A stretch of DNA of 64,000 nt from positions 248,001 to 312,000 of the forward strand of contig CAXXSE010000007.1 in assembly GCA_963664935.2 (NCBI GenBank), in the 5' to 3' direction. Made by a program: the position numbers and the translations under genes. Under the pieces are notes generated by a model. That model was not told where the DNA came from and did not search any database. It saw only the letters and a program-made list of their open reading frames with translations. Source of the DNA: G963664935 sp963664935. Lineage in GTDB: Bacteria > Pseudomonadota > Gammaproteobacteria > Methylococcales > G963664935. Positions 17,605-25,383 of the stretch are shown in pieces. Numbering within the stretch: position 1 is the stretch's first letter; the number at the start of each line of letters is the position of its first letter.

Positions 17605-17783
17605 TTTCTACAACATCGTGCCCGTATTGCGGAAGCCCCGTGGAAGTTGATTTGGAGATAGGGGAAACCGAACATGACCTCTATGAGGACTGCTCGACGT
17701 GCTGTCGTCCAATACTGTTTTCGATTACAATGGATTGGCGCAATTTGCATCCGGTAATCACCATAAAACGCGAAGACGATTAA
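17601..17783 (+). CDS. CPXCG-motif cysteine-rich protein
   Basis: 60 residues with CPYCG at 8-12 and CSTCC about 25 residues later, the two Cys knuckles of a small predicted zinc ribbon known as the CPXCG family. The YEDCSTCCRPI segment is diagnostic. Such proteins are widespread in gammaproteobacteria and have no established role. It starts in an ATGA overlap with the preceding small frame and is followed 16 bp later by the cysteine hydrolase gene, suggesting a four-gene plus-strand unit. Confidence 0.85.
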   Translation: MISTTSCPYCGSPVEVDLEIGETEHDLYEDCSTCCRPILFSITMDWRNLHPVITIKREDD

Positions 17784-17799
17784 TAAAAAATACTAAGCA

Positions 17800-18366
17800 A
17801 TGGATACTCAATCAGACCTATGCCACCCCGAAACCAGCGCCTTATTGGTGGTGGATATTCAACCCACCTTAACCGCGGCTATGTCGGAAGAGGAAGGAGA
17901 GCAAATGCTCAATCATACGAGAGCCTTGCTTCAGGCCGCCGACGCATTGGAAATTCCCGTATTTCTGACCGAGCAGTATCCTAAAGGGCTTGGAACCACC
18001 GACCAAGCTGTTGCGGATCATCTTCCGGCAAACGCCTGTAAATATGAAAAAACCGGCTTTTCCTGCTGTGCCGCCGAGGGCTTTGACGCCGCCATAAAAA
18101 AATCGGGTCGAAGCCAGGTCATTCTCGTAGGTCAGGAAACTCATGTTTGCGTTCTGCAAACGGCACTCGACCTTCGTCATCAGGATTACCAAGTATTCGT
18201 GGTCGAAGACGCGGTTTGTTCGCGTAAACAAACCCATAAGTTTTTTGCTTTGGAAAGAATGCATCGTTCAAACGTGACCATAACGAATTATGAATCGGTT
18301 CTATTTGAATGGTTACGCGATGCCTCCCATCCCCATTTCAAGACCCTCTCTAAGTTGTTACAGTAG
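17800..18366 (+). CDS. Isochorismatase-family cysteine hydrolase
   Basis: 188 residues. The catalytic triad of the family is visible: D19 in ALLVVDIQPT, K84 in YEKTGFSCC, and C117 in VGQETHVCVLQTALDL, with the expected cis-peptide context before the Cys. It resembles the YcaC/YcaC-like branch of hydrolases, cytosolic enzymes acting on small amides or esters. Substrate is not inferable. It is followed 6 bp later by the HopJ gene. Confidence 0.88.
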   Translation: MDTQSDLCHPETSALLVVDIQPTLTAAMSEEEGEQMLNHTRALLQAADALEIPVFLTEQYPKGLGTTDQAVADHLPANACKYEKTGFSCCAAEGFDAAIKKSGRSQVILVGQETHVCVLQTALDLRHQDYQVFVVEDAVCSRKQTHKFFALERMHRSNVTITNYESVLFEWLRDASHPHFKTLSKLLQ

Positions 18367-18372
18367 TCTTCC

Positions 18373-18741
18373 ATGCCATTGAACGAATTTCTATCTCGAT
18401 TGAAAGAAAGCGAAGCAATCAGCTTTGACGAAACCATGGAAATCATCAATAAACACTACGATTACACGCCTTGTGAATTCCAAAATGGTAACGGAATGGA
18501 TCGGCTAACCAATAAACCTGATGACAATCAAGGTTCTTGTAAAATATTCGCCTTCGCCAAACTGCACGATCTCAGCGAAGAGTTGACACTTTCTTTATTT
18601 GGCGACTTCTATAGAAAGGATGTTTTAGAACATCCCAATGGAACCAATCACGCCAATATCAGAACGTTTATGAAATACGGTTGGATCGGTATAAAGTTTT
18701 TTGCTACCGCGTTGTCGTCTCGCAAGACGACCGCAAACTAA
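18373..18741 (+). CDS. HopJ type III effector-like protein
   Basis: 122 residues that match the HopJ family over nearly their whole length: ISFDETMEIINKHYDYTPCEF, GSCKIFAFAKLHDLSEE, LFGDFYRKDVLEHPNG and HANIRTFMKYGWIGIKF. Despite the name, HopJ proteins occur in many free-living gammaproteobacteria without type III secretion and their role is unknown. The tail after residue 112 is longer than usual. Last gene of the plus-strand cluster. Confidence 0.9.
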   Translation: MPLNEFLSRLKESEAISFDETMEIINKHYDYTPCEFQNGNGMDRLTNKPDDNQGSCKIFAFAKLHDLSEELTLSLFGDFYRKDVLEHPNGTNHANIRTFMKYGWIGIKFFATALSSRKTTAN

Positions 18742-18788
18742 TCAAGGTATTCTCTAACAGTCTCCCCACCAAGTCCTTATCCCACCTA

Positions 18789-18880
18789 CCCAAACCTACT
18801 AGTACTTTTTGGTGCTTTCGTAGAAACCTACTAGTACAAATGGGTAATATTCTTAATCTTAAATTCATGCGATTATTGAC
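18789..18880 (+). repeat. TACTAGTA dispersed repeat, copy 1
   Basis: A palindromic unit: CCTACTAGTAC, a spacer with GCTTTCGTAG, then CCTACTAGTACAAATGGGTA, followed by a conserved tail ending GCGATTATT. A very similar copy lies at 41981-42072 and a partial inverted one at 38981-39040. Confidence 0.8.
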
Positions 18881-18921
18881 ACACCTTGCTGGGGGCGTAA
18901 CCCGCCGTCCGCGCATTCGGT

Positions 18922-19722
18922 TCATGCCGCTAAGGCCGATGGCCAAGACTCTTGGTTAATACATTGAGCGTCCGCGTAGAGCCGTTTATGTTCCTGACCG
19001 ATATGGAATTGGTTATATTCATCCCATTTTTCGTTGATCGACATACAGTGTATGTTCAGTATATTTTGAGCTTCGGGTATGGTCCAGCGCATACCGGTAC
19101 GTTCCAGACGGTCTTTAACGACATGTCGGCAAGCCCCTTCAATAACACCGGACGCAATCGGATAACCTTCGGCCAAATAACGATCGTATCGCATGCGCGA
19201 TTGATGGCGCCCAAAATAACCACAGATTTTATTGAGCTTCTCAAGCGCCTTCTTGGTGAGTGGGCAAACGTCCGCCGCGTGTCGAAACCAAACAATCACA
19301 TCTTCTATTTTTCCCTATAATATTAACCACGTGAAGAATTTCATCGCACCCCACTCGCGATCTTTTGGGTAACAGAGGTGTACCGCACCCCATAACTTCG
19401 ATGTAGCATGAAGTAGGTCCAAAATTTCAACACGGGGTCGTTCGGCGAACAGTGGTGCGGCATCGGACCATAATGAGATTTGCCCATCCATGATGACCAC
19501 CACCGGTTTTTCATGGGATAAAATAAAGGGGTCAGACCAATATTCATCCCAAAAGCTCACCAATGATGCGAAGAAAATCGTCAGAATTCTGGGAGAACGG
19601 TTGCTGCCAAGTTCGCTGCTCAGCAAGGCAGGAATCAATCTCGCCCAGCAGCGTGTCTGCGTCATACTGCGCCTCGATCCAAATCCGATACCGCGCGCGA
19701 AGAAGATGCGTAAGGCACCCAC
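18922..19722 (-). pseudogene. ISKra4-family transposase remnant
   Basis: Two minus-strand frames are pieces of one transposase. The downstream piece (18922-19299) has YPIASGVIEGACRHVVKDRL and ERTGMRWTIPEAQNIL, the C-terminal ISKra4 signature. The upstream piece (19315-19722) has VVVIMDGQISLWSDA, RVEILDLLHATSKLW and a ligand-like H/Y region. They are separated by frame changes near 19300-19330, and the N-terminal half is missing. The copy cannot be active. Confidence 0.8.
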
Positions 19723-20149
19723 ATGCTAAAGCACGCGCGCTAAGTATCGGAAAGTTTTACGAACTCACCCTGGTAGTTTCACGGCAAAAGAGAGGCGTTG
19801 ACTATTCCTGTCAAGTTGAACACCAAATTTTGATTCAGCATTGGTGGTCCGATTTTTAATTTACAAACCATAGGGCTCAGTCTTGATAGACAAACCATAT
19901 GGGTCAGACTCTATAGATAATAACCAGTTGATAAATATCATCTATTTTGCAGTTTAAACAATCTTTCGAGCCCGAAGAAAAACGGCCGCTACCCTTTTTT
20001 CTCCTTCTTAGAAGGTGGAAAGAAAACAAAGAATAGAGTTCCCTTTTCTACTATCCAAGCTACCGTGAGTTTTCGACTTCCATAAAAACATATGTGGTGT
20101 TACATTTGAGATTGATTCAACTCTAACCCTAATTATTCACCGCATTAGC
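19723..20149. repeat. Intergenic with a divergent repeat (pair at 22046-22100)
   Basis: 19922-19976 (ACCAGTTGATAAATAT, then ATCTATTTT, then TTTCGAGCCCGAAG) is about 75-80% like 22046-22100. The rest is AT-rich debris next to the ISKra4 remnant, with GGGTCAG-type motifs at 19870-19915. No gene is seen. Confidence 0.45.
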
Positions 20150-21115
20150 TCAATTATGTTTTTGCCTACCACGGAGCGCCGCTTCATAAAAAAGACGCAC
20201 CAAAGGCGCGTAACGGCCATGCGACATAGCATGTTCCATTGCAGAGTAATACATAGCTCGATTCTCACCATCAAATACGGGCGGCAATAGCCGGGCGTTT
20301 AAACACTGTGCCATCACTAATGCCCGCCCAACACGGCCATTACCGTCTCCAAAAGGATGGATGGTTATAAAATATGCATGTGCTTTGGCAATCTCTTCTA
20401 AGGTTGCTACTTGCCTAGTTTTATACACCCACCGGTTAAGCTCTTCAGGTATATCATCCGGTAATGTAGTATGCACGGTTTCCAACTTACCCATCACCCG
20501 TATCCTAGTGGAATAGAAACCGGCGTTCTCATGAACACCGCGCATAAAATCCGCATGTAAGGATTTGATGTTTTCTTCCGTGATAACCATAGTTTCATTA
20601 TGTTCAACGATTTTCCGCCAAAGCCACCGATGGGTCAAAAACGTATTAAACGCTTCATAAAAAGTCCGCCTATCCATGTTTTTAGGCAGTTTTTTTTCAT
20701 CGATCACCTTATCGAAATACGCTTTCGCTATATCAGTTTCAATTTCGATCGTGCCATAACTCACGCGGCGCAAAAACGGCAAAAAAAGCACTTCGTTATT
20801 GAGCATATCATCAGGTAACAATACAGGCGCAAAGCGTTGTTCAGGGTTATCCCATTCAGAAATCAGAAAATGCTTGCAATACAACACGTCAATATCCAAG
20901 CGATGTCCGGGCTTGATCGATTCAGGTCTGTCACGCCAGTTGGGAAGTGTTCTACGAGATATTCCAATTGCTTCCGCCAGCTTTGTAGAATACTCAAAGT
21001 ACTTCTGAAGCTTGTCTAGCTTATCGGTGTAGCTTATATTGCAATATTCCACAATCTTTTTTACGTGTTTGAGGTCGTTGATGGCAATGATAGTCAAAAC
21101 GTGAAGTGGGATCAA
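20150..21115 (-). CDS. Fic/DOC-family protein (probable AMPylase or related transferase)
   Basis: 321 residues. The Fic active-site motif is exact, HPFGDGNGRVGR at 253-264, with catalytic H253. Upstream features are the flap segment GFYSTRIRVMGKLE (199-212) and, near 120-126, YGTIEIE, which occupies the place of the SSxIEGN inhibitory motif of class II Fic proteins. An HTH-like stretch (LAEAIGISRRTLPNWRDRP) lies at about 46-64. Fic enzymes transfer AMP or other phosphate groups to Ser/Thr/Tyr of target proteins; the target is unknown. The first ~18 codons lie in a repeated DNA segment (21060-21244), so the true start may be the next internal start codon. Confidence 0.88.
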   Translation of the reverse strand: MIPLHVLTIIAINDLKHVKKIVEYCNISYTDKLDKLQKYFEYSTKLAEAIGISRRTLPNWRDRPESIKPGHRLDIDVLYCKHFLISEWDNPEQRFAPVLLPDDMLNNEVLFLPFLRRVSYGTIEIETDIAKAYFDKVIDEKKLPKNMDRRTFYEAFNTFLTHRWLWRKIVEHNETMVITEENIKSLHADFMRGVHENAGFYSTRIRVMGKLETVHTTLPDDIPEELNRWVYKTRQVATLEEIAKAHAYFITIHPFGDGNGRVGRALVMAQCLNARLLPPVFDGENRAMYYSAMEHAMSHGRYAPLVRLFYEAALRGRQKHN

Positions 21116-21244
21116 CTATATGGAATATACTTCCCGCAATCATTGCCCGTGCACACAACATCTAGACTCGAAGCTGGACAAGCCTCGCGAATAAAACGCC
21201 AATCCAGGAAGTAGTTTTCGGGTTTACACCAGCAATTCTAAATA
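21060..21244 (+). repeat. 185-bp direct repeat, copy 1
   Basis: A segment running from TTTGAGGTCGTTGATGGC to CACCAGCAATTCTAAATAT. It aligns without gaps to 22548-22733. In both copies one plus-strand frame stays open (VFExxDxNxSQNVKW then YFPQSxPV then RLEAGQA) to the same TAG at 21212, so it looks like the 3' end of an unrecognised gene. Confidence 0.75.
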
Positions 21245-21308
21245 TCGAAAAAAAGGGGACAGCTTTATTTTTTGACACAAAAAGGGCACCCGTATATATT
21301 TGATTTAT

Positions 21309-21692
21309 TTACCACCCGCGTTTAACTATTATCTCGGGCATAGGGTAATGCTTCAAATTCATGGTAAATATCGTCCCACCGGTTTGTATCGCGGTGGCAG
21401 CTAAAATCACATCATTTGGGTCAACACCGTGGCTTGGATGCCATTTTCGGTATAACTTACCTGCAATGTCGATAATATCCGCGTCAATGGTTGCTGTTTT
21501 GATCAACGAGAGAAGGAGTTCGGTTTTTTCCTTTTCGTTCTCTCGCATAAAAAACACCAGCTCAGCTCTTTGCATTGCACCGATCCAAAGTACATATTCG
21601 CTATTTTTCAGAAGCGATTGAATAAACGCCATCGCTTTTCTTTCGCCACGCAGGTGCCGAATCAGAATATCGGCGTCAACATAGGCTCTCAC
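21309..21692 (-). CDS. vapC: VapC-type PIN-domain toxin
   Basis: 127 residues from a GTG start. PIN-domain acidic residues are in place: D6/D8 (YVDADILIRHLRG), E44 (QRAELVFF), D91/D94 (GVDPNDVILAATA) and N112 (FTMNLKHYP). It is predicted to be a Mg2+-dependent endoribonuclease, neutralised by the antitoxin encoded just upstream. The GTG overlaps the stop codon that the antitoxin would have in its unshifted frame (GTGA), so the pair was translationally coupled. Confidence 0.88.
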   Translation of the reverse strand: MRAYVDADILIRHLRGERKAMAFIQSLLKNSEYVLWIGAMQRAELVFFMRENEKEKTELLLSLIKTATIDADIIDIAGKLYRKWHPSHGVDPNDVILAATAIQTGGTIFTMNLKHYPMPEIIVKRGW

Positions 21693-21702
21693 TGGTGATG
21701 CT

Positions 21703-21945
21703 TTAACATCGATTCGCGGAAAGCGTTTCGAGCTTTATCAACGATTTCTTGGGGGTATCATCCCTTTCCCATGCACCAAATGTGTGCTCTAAAACATCGA
21801 AATTCTGTTCTTTCGCTACTTTCTCAGAGTACGCGACAATTGCACTTTCGATCACGGTTTTTTTGCTTGTTTGAAGTTGCTTAGCTAATAAACCGATCCG
21901 TTGAATGATCGCCTCATCAACTCGAGCGGAAAATATTTTATCCAT
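21703..21945 (-). CDS. vapB: VapB-type ribbon-helix-helix antitoxin, C-tail frameshifted
   Basis: 80 residues as read. The N-terminus (MDKIFSARVDEAIIQRIGLLAKQLQTSKKTVIESA) is a ribbon-helix-helix DNA-binding domain. After GAWERDDTP the frame departs from the family. Adding one C to the C5 run near 21757 gives QEIVDKARNAFRESMLKHHQ and a TGA that overlaps the VapC GTG, which looks like the authentic toxin-binding tail. As read, the tail is lost (KKSLIKLETLSANRC), so toxin neutralisation would be compromised unless this is an assembly error. Confidence 0.8.
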   Translation of the reverse strand: MDKIFSARVDEAIIQRIGLLAKQLQTSKKTVIESAIVAYSEKVAKEQNFDVLEHTFGAWERDDTPKKSLIKLETLSANRC

Positions 21946-22224
21946 TGTGAATGCCTCAATAGTTTCTTACGTAAGAAGGTTAACGTAAGATTTAAAGAGT
22001 CCCAACTTTTACAGAAACTAAAGGGGTCTACCATAGAATTTTAGAACCAATTGATAAATATAATCTATTTTTCGGCTTCAACAATTTTTCGAGTCTGAAG
22101 AGATGGGGCCAAGCTTCCGAGATAGCAATAATAATCTATGCATCCTATCTTTTTCGACGGAACTGAAACACATTAAATAAATCCGGTCGAAATATTCTTC
22201 AGCCCTTGATTTTGGAGTACCCCG

Positions 22225-22560
22225 ATGAATGAAGAAATCCTCTCTTATTCAGCGGGAAGGATCACTATCCATCCAGATGTCTGTAATCGCCAACCTACGA
22301 TCCAAGGTAAACGGATCACTGCGCATACCATTTTGGAATTCCTCAGCGTCGGCGACAGTCAGGAGGATATCCTACGTCAGTATCCTTCGCTGGAATCGGC
22401 TGATATCCAGGCTTGTCCGCGGTTCGCTGCTAAATGGAATGTCACTTCGTACTCGGAAAGACTGCCTAAAGTAGCGAAGTATCTGATTGATGTGAATCTG
22501 CCTTATCACTTTTCTCTATCGGAGAGTTGCCGTATTCCATACTCCTTTTCACGTTTTTGA
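22225..22560 (+). pseudogene. DUF433 antitoxin fused to truncated DUF5615-like toxin start
   Basis: Residues about 9-70 (GRITIHPDVCNRQPTIQGKR then ITAHTILEFLSVGDSQEDIL) form a DUF433 helix-turn-helix antitoxin domain. The end KVAKYLIDVNLPYHFSLSES starts like a DUF5615/PIN-like toxin (normally MKYLIDVNLP...) but breaks off after a few residues into the unrelated tail RIPYSFSRF. Intact modules have the antitoxin followed by a toxin of about 110 residues. Here the toxin is lost and the next sequence is repeat copy 2 (22548-22733). Confidence 0.7.
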
Positions 22561-22733
22561 GGCCATCGATGACAATGGCAGTCAAAACGTGAAGTGGAAT
22601 CAAATATATAGATCATACTTCCCGCAATCATTTCCCGTGTACACAACACCAAGGCTCGAAGCTGGACAAGCCTTGCGAGTACAACGCCAATTCAGGATGT
22701 AGTTTTCGGGTTTACACCAGCAATTCTAAACAT
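22548..22733 (+). repeat. 185-bp direct repeat, copy 2
   Basis: Gapless partner of 21060-21244. The open plus-strand frame ends at TAG 22700-22702 and is again followed by TTTTCGGGTTTACACCAGC. The two copies bracket VapBC and the DUF433 remnant. Confidence 0.75.
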
Positions 22734-22742
22734 GGAGAGGGC

Positions 22743-22814
22743 ATGAAAAACGAAGACAAAGAAAAACCAAACGAAAATAATACACCATCTCGGATTGGCG
22801 GGACCGGCTACTGA
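22743..22814 (+). CDS. Possible 23-residue small ORF
   Basis: The frame MKNEDKEKPNENNTPSRIGG... follows GGAGAGG at a good distance. It overlaps the 3' end of the lysin gene on the other strand. It may be the 5' stub of a longer lost gene. Weakly supported. Confidence 0.2.
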   Translation: MKNEDKEKPNENNTPSRIGGTGY

Positions 22815-24187
22815 TAGGAACCCCTTTCGTCAGAGATTACACCACTATGTAACTTATTTAGAATTCGCTTCGCACGCTTCTTACCATCGGTCATGCTGGT
22901 TTGTGCGCGAAATTTCAAGTAGGTCTGTAACAGCTGGCGCTCTTCTTTGTCACCCCAATTTTGTGGACGATCAACATCAATATCATTGGCTAATGCCTCG
23001 ACCGATTTGCTCACTGTCGAAAACACATGGGCTGGCCGATTCACATGTTGATCCAGCAGTTGGGCTACACCGTATTCGGATGTCACATAGTCACCGATAA
23101 AATGCCCTCTGATACGGCGTTTGTTGACCTTCCAAAAGCAGTCAACCCGCGCCAAGGCGTGTTCTAGTTGCACCAGTCGCACTTCGTCGTCAAAACCTGC
23201 CTGTTTGCAACGATAAGGCCATGCCAAGGAACGTAGTACTTGTTTTTGCTCAGCATTACCCAGAACTTGCCCCTTAAGTTTCAAGTAGCCACGCGCCGGA
23301 CTACCCGATAATGCACGTACTCCACTGACATCCAATGCGTATCGACCAAAGTATTTCCCATAGGTTTCTGGAAAACGTTGCTGTAAACGGTCTAATAGCG
23401 CAGGTAACTCACCTGCTTCGGCACCGACACCAGCGGTCCATTGAAAAATACCGAAGGATAAAAAAGCATTATCCCAAGTATTGATGGCTTCAAGTTTTCC
23501 TTCATTTTGCGACACCGCATCCATCAGTCGCAACTGAGAAGCGCTGATCGTTGAAATACTGTCTTTGTGCTCTTGCACGAACTCTGAGATGCTGGTTCGC
23601 CCCGAGGAAAATACCCCTTTACGAAATTTTTTGGCGAACTGATTGCCGTCCGGTCCGATGGCTTTATCACCATCAAAACGAAATCCTGTTGTTACGGTAT
23701 GGGATTCGGCGGGATTAGCAAATATTGTTCTGGTTACGGAACTTAGTCGAATATATTTGCTCGCCACGTAACCTGTACGGCCACGAGCATGCACCTTCAT
23801 CCAACCATTTGCTTCGGACAGAATATTCACCATGGTGGCTCTGGGAAGCCGGGTAAGGATGTGCCCCTTGGGGGCATCACGCATGTTAAGCTGCGAGGCA
23901 GTGATTTCACCACGTCGAACCTGATCACTGCGTTCAGATTCAGCCATTGGCAGATCACTGGTTTCGATCTCCGATGGTGGAGGGGCTATTTGCGGGGACA
24001 TGGTAATATAGGTCGACGCAACACTACCGCGCAGCTCTCCATACCAAACTTCCAGCCATCCTTGCATGCGCCCGACGACCTGAACTTCAGAACCACCCTT
24101 AAGTACCGTTAATATCCGTCCACCCGGGCTAACACGCAAGTTAAGCCAGTCGGCATTGACCATGCCGATGCCGGTTGCCGGAACCAT
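22808..24187 (-). CDS. SH3-domain lysin (peptidoglycan-targeting, phage-type)
   Basis: 459 residues. Two bacterial SH3 domains open the protein: about 9-62 (NADWLNLRVSPGGRILTVL, LRGSVASTYI) and 92-147 (TASQLNMRDAPKGHILTRL, GRTGYVASKYI). The C-terminal ~240 residues contain AVSQNEGKLEAINTWDNAF and SFGIFQWTAGVG, a module resembling lysozyme-like domains of phage or tailocin endolysins, where E in the NEG motif would be catalytic. That match is from memory and less certain than the SH3 calls. No signal peptide is visible, which fits release through the holin encoded 6 bp upstream. Confidence 0.7.
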   Translation of the reverse strand: MVPATGIGMVNADWLNLRVSPGGRILTVLKGGSEVQVVGRMQGWLEVWYGELRGSVASTYITMSPQIAPPPSEIETSDLPMAESERSDQVRRGEITASQLNMRDAPKGHILTRLPRATMVNILSEANGWMKVHARGRTGYVASKYIRLSSVTRTIFANPAESHTVTTGFRFDGDKAIGPDGNQFAKKFRKGVFSSGRTSISEFVQEHKDSISTISASQLRLMDAVSQNEGKLEAINTWDNAFLSFGIFQWTAGVGAEAGELPALLDRLQQRFPETYGKYFGRYALDVSGVRALSGSPARGYLKLKGQVLGNAEQKQVLRSLAWPYRCKQAGFDDEVRLVQLEHALARVDCFWKVNKRRIRGHFIGDYVTSEYGVAQLLDQHVNRPAHVFSTVSKSVEALANDIDVDRPQNWGDKEERQLLQTYLKFRAQTSMTDGKKRAKRILNKLHSGVISDERGSYQ

Positions 24188-24193
24188 GGTGGA

Positions 24194-24745
24194 TTAGCCC
24201 TTGGCGTGGAACATCTTATTTTTGTCGGCTGAGCCCTTGGAGCTGCCGAAGAAATAAGACAACACCTGGGTGAATCCAGAAATCAAGCCCCCGACTATCA
24301 TCATGATCAGTGGGTTCTGGCCCAGCTCACTGATCCCACTATTTTTGTCAAATGCGCCATAAACCAGCATCGCGATCAGCAAAAAGAAGGCGCCAATCAC
24401 AATATAGGCCAGGTAATACAAATGGATATCCTTTCCCCCGGTCGCAGCAACGATTGCTGCCTCGCGCTGGCGGGCCGAATCGATATCAACAAGAAAAGCC
24501 TTGGTTTCTTCGAGTTGTAGTTCTTGCAATCGTTCCTGATGCTTTTGCTCAAATTGGCGAATCTTGGCGATGGCCTCGGGATCACCTTGAATAGCATTCA
24601 TTAACTCTTCCGGATTCTCAGGATCCACTCCAAACAACCCGGCCACCATCTTGCCCGCTGCTGCTCCGGCTGGCCCGCCAAGCAAACCCCCAAGAAGTGG
24701 TGCACCTTGAGAAACCAACGATCGACCAATATCTTTCCAGTCCAT
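24194..24745 (-). CDS. Three-TM holin (GTA/phage type)
   Basis: 183 residues. The N-terminus is a Gly/Ala-rich amphipathic region (GAPLLGGLLGGPAGAAAGKM), then a charged coiled helix (EQKHQERLQELQLEETKAF), then TM segments at about 106-128 (LYYLAYIVIGAFFLLIAML) and 143-164 (LIMMIVGGLISGFTQVLSYF). This matches holins of the 3TM superfamily found in phages and gene-transfer agents. It would form the membrane lesion that lets the lysin reach peptidoglycan. Gene order (holin, then lysin, 6-bp gap) is a classic lysis cassette, but no capsid or tail genes are in the window. Confidence 0.75.
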   Translation of the reverse strand: MDWKDIGRSLVSQGAPLLGGLLGGPAGAAAGKMVAGLFGVDPENPEELMNAIQGDPEAIAKIRQFEQKHQERLQELQLEETKAFLVDIDSARQREAAIVAATGGKDIHLYYLAYIVIGAFFLLIAMLVYGAFDKNSGISELGQNPLIMMIVGGLISGFTQVLSYFFGSSKGSADKNKMFHAKG

Positions 24746-25112
24746 ATTCGATACCTATACTATGGTGAGTTATTTCGATGTCGTGATTTAGCCAATCCAA
24801 TACGGTGCCAATTTTATTTGCAAGGCATTTGTATGCCATCAAAACCTGCAACTAACCACCTCTCGCCATGCCGATCCCATCAATATAATTTGTATGGATG
24901 ACTCGTTTTGTGTTGTCTATCGAATTCTCTGATTTCGGATTTGCAAAAAACTGGGGTCATATAGGGTCCGTCCCGTATTACAAGATAAATTCGTTCGTGA
25001 CAAAAATAATATTACTCCTATATATCCAGCCTTTGTTCGAAGTTCTATAAGCCCTCTGGCTTTCATGGAATTCGCGCATTCTTACTTCATCAGGTCTTCG
25101 ACTTCGAATCCC

Positions 25113-25176
25113 TATATGTCTAGTTGTCGCTTTTTTCCCCGATGGGGAAAAACAAAAAGCGACAACTTGACATATA
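25113..25176. repeat. MITE-like miniature of the IS3-family element
   Basis: TATATGTCTAGTTGTCGCTT at one end and AAGCGACAACTTGACATATA at the other face each other across a CCCC-GAT-GGGG centre. These are the outer ends seen on the IS3-type element at 26275-27918 with the whole interior missing. The remaining 640-bp gap (24746-25383) shows no gene. Confidence 0.75.
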
Positions 25177-25383
25177 AAGCAAGCGAAACTTGTCATTTCT
25201 TGCAAGATACGGGAAATATCATACCTTTTATTACAACAATATCAGTACAAATCGGAACCACAGAAAACAAGAGCCAAGTCACCCTTTTACCTAAATAAAC
25301 GGGTCGGGTGCAATACAAAAAAGTTACGATATAAATGAGAAATTGCTGGACTCAAGCTAACTTGATACGTAATATGCAAGGTC

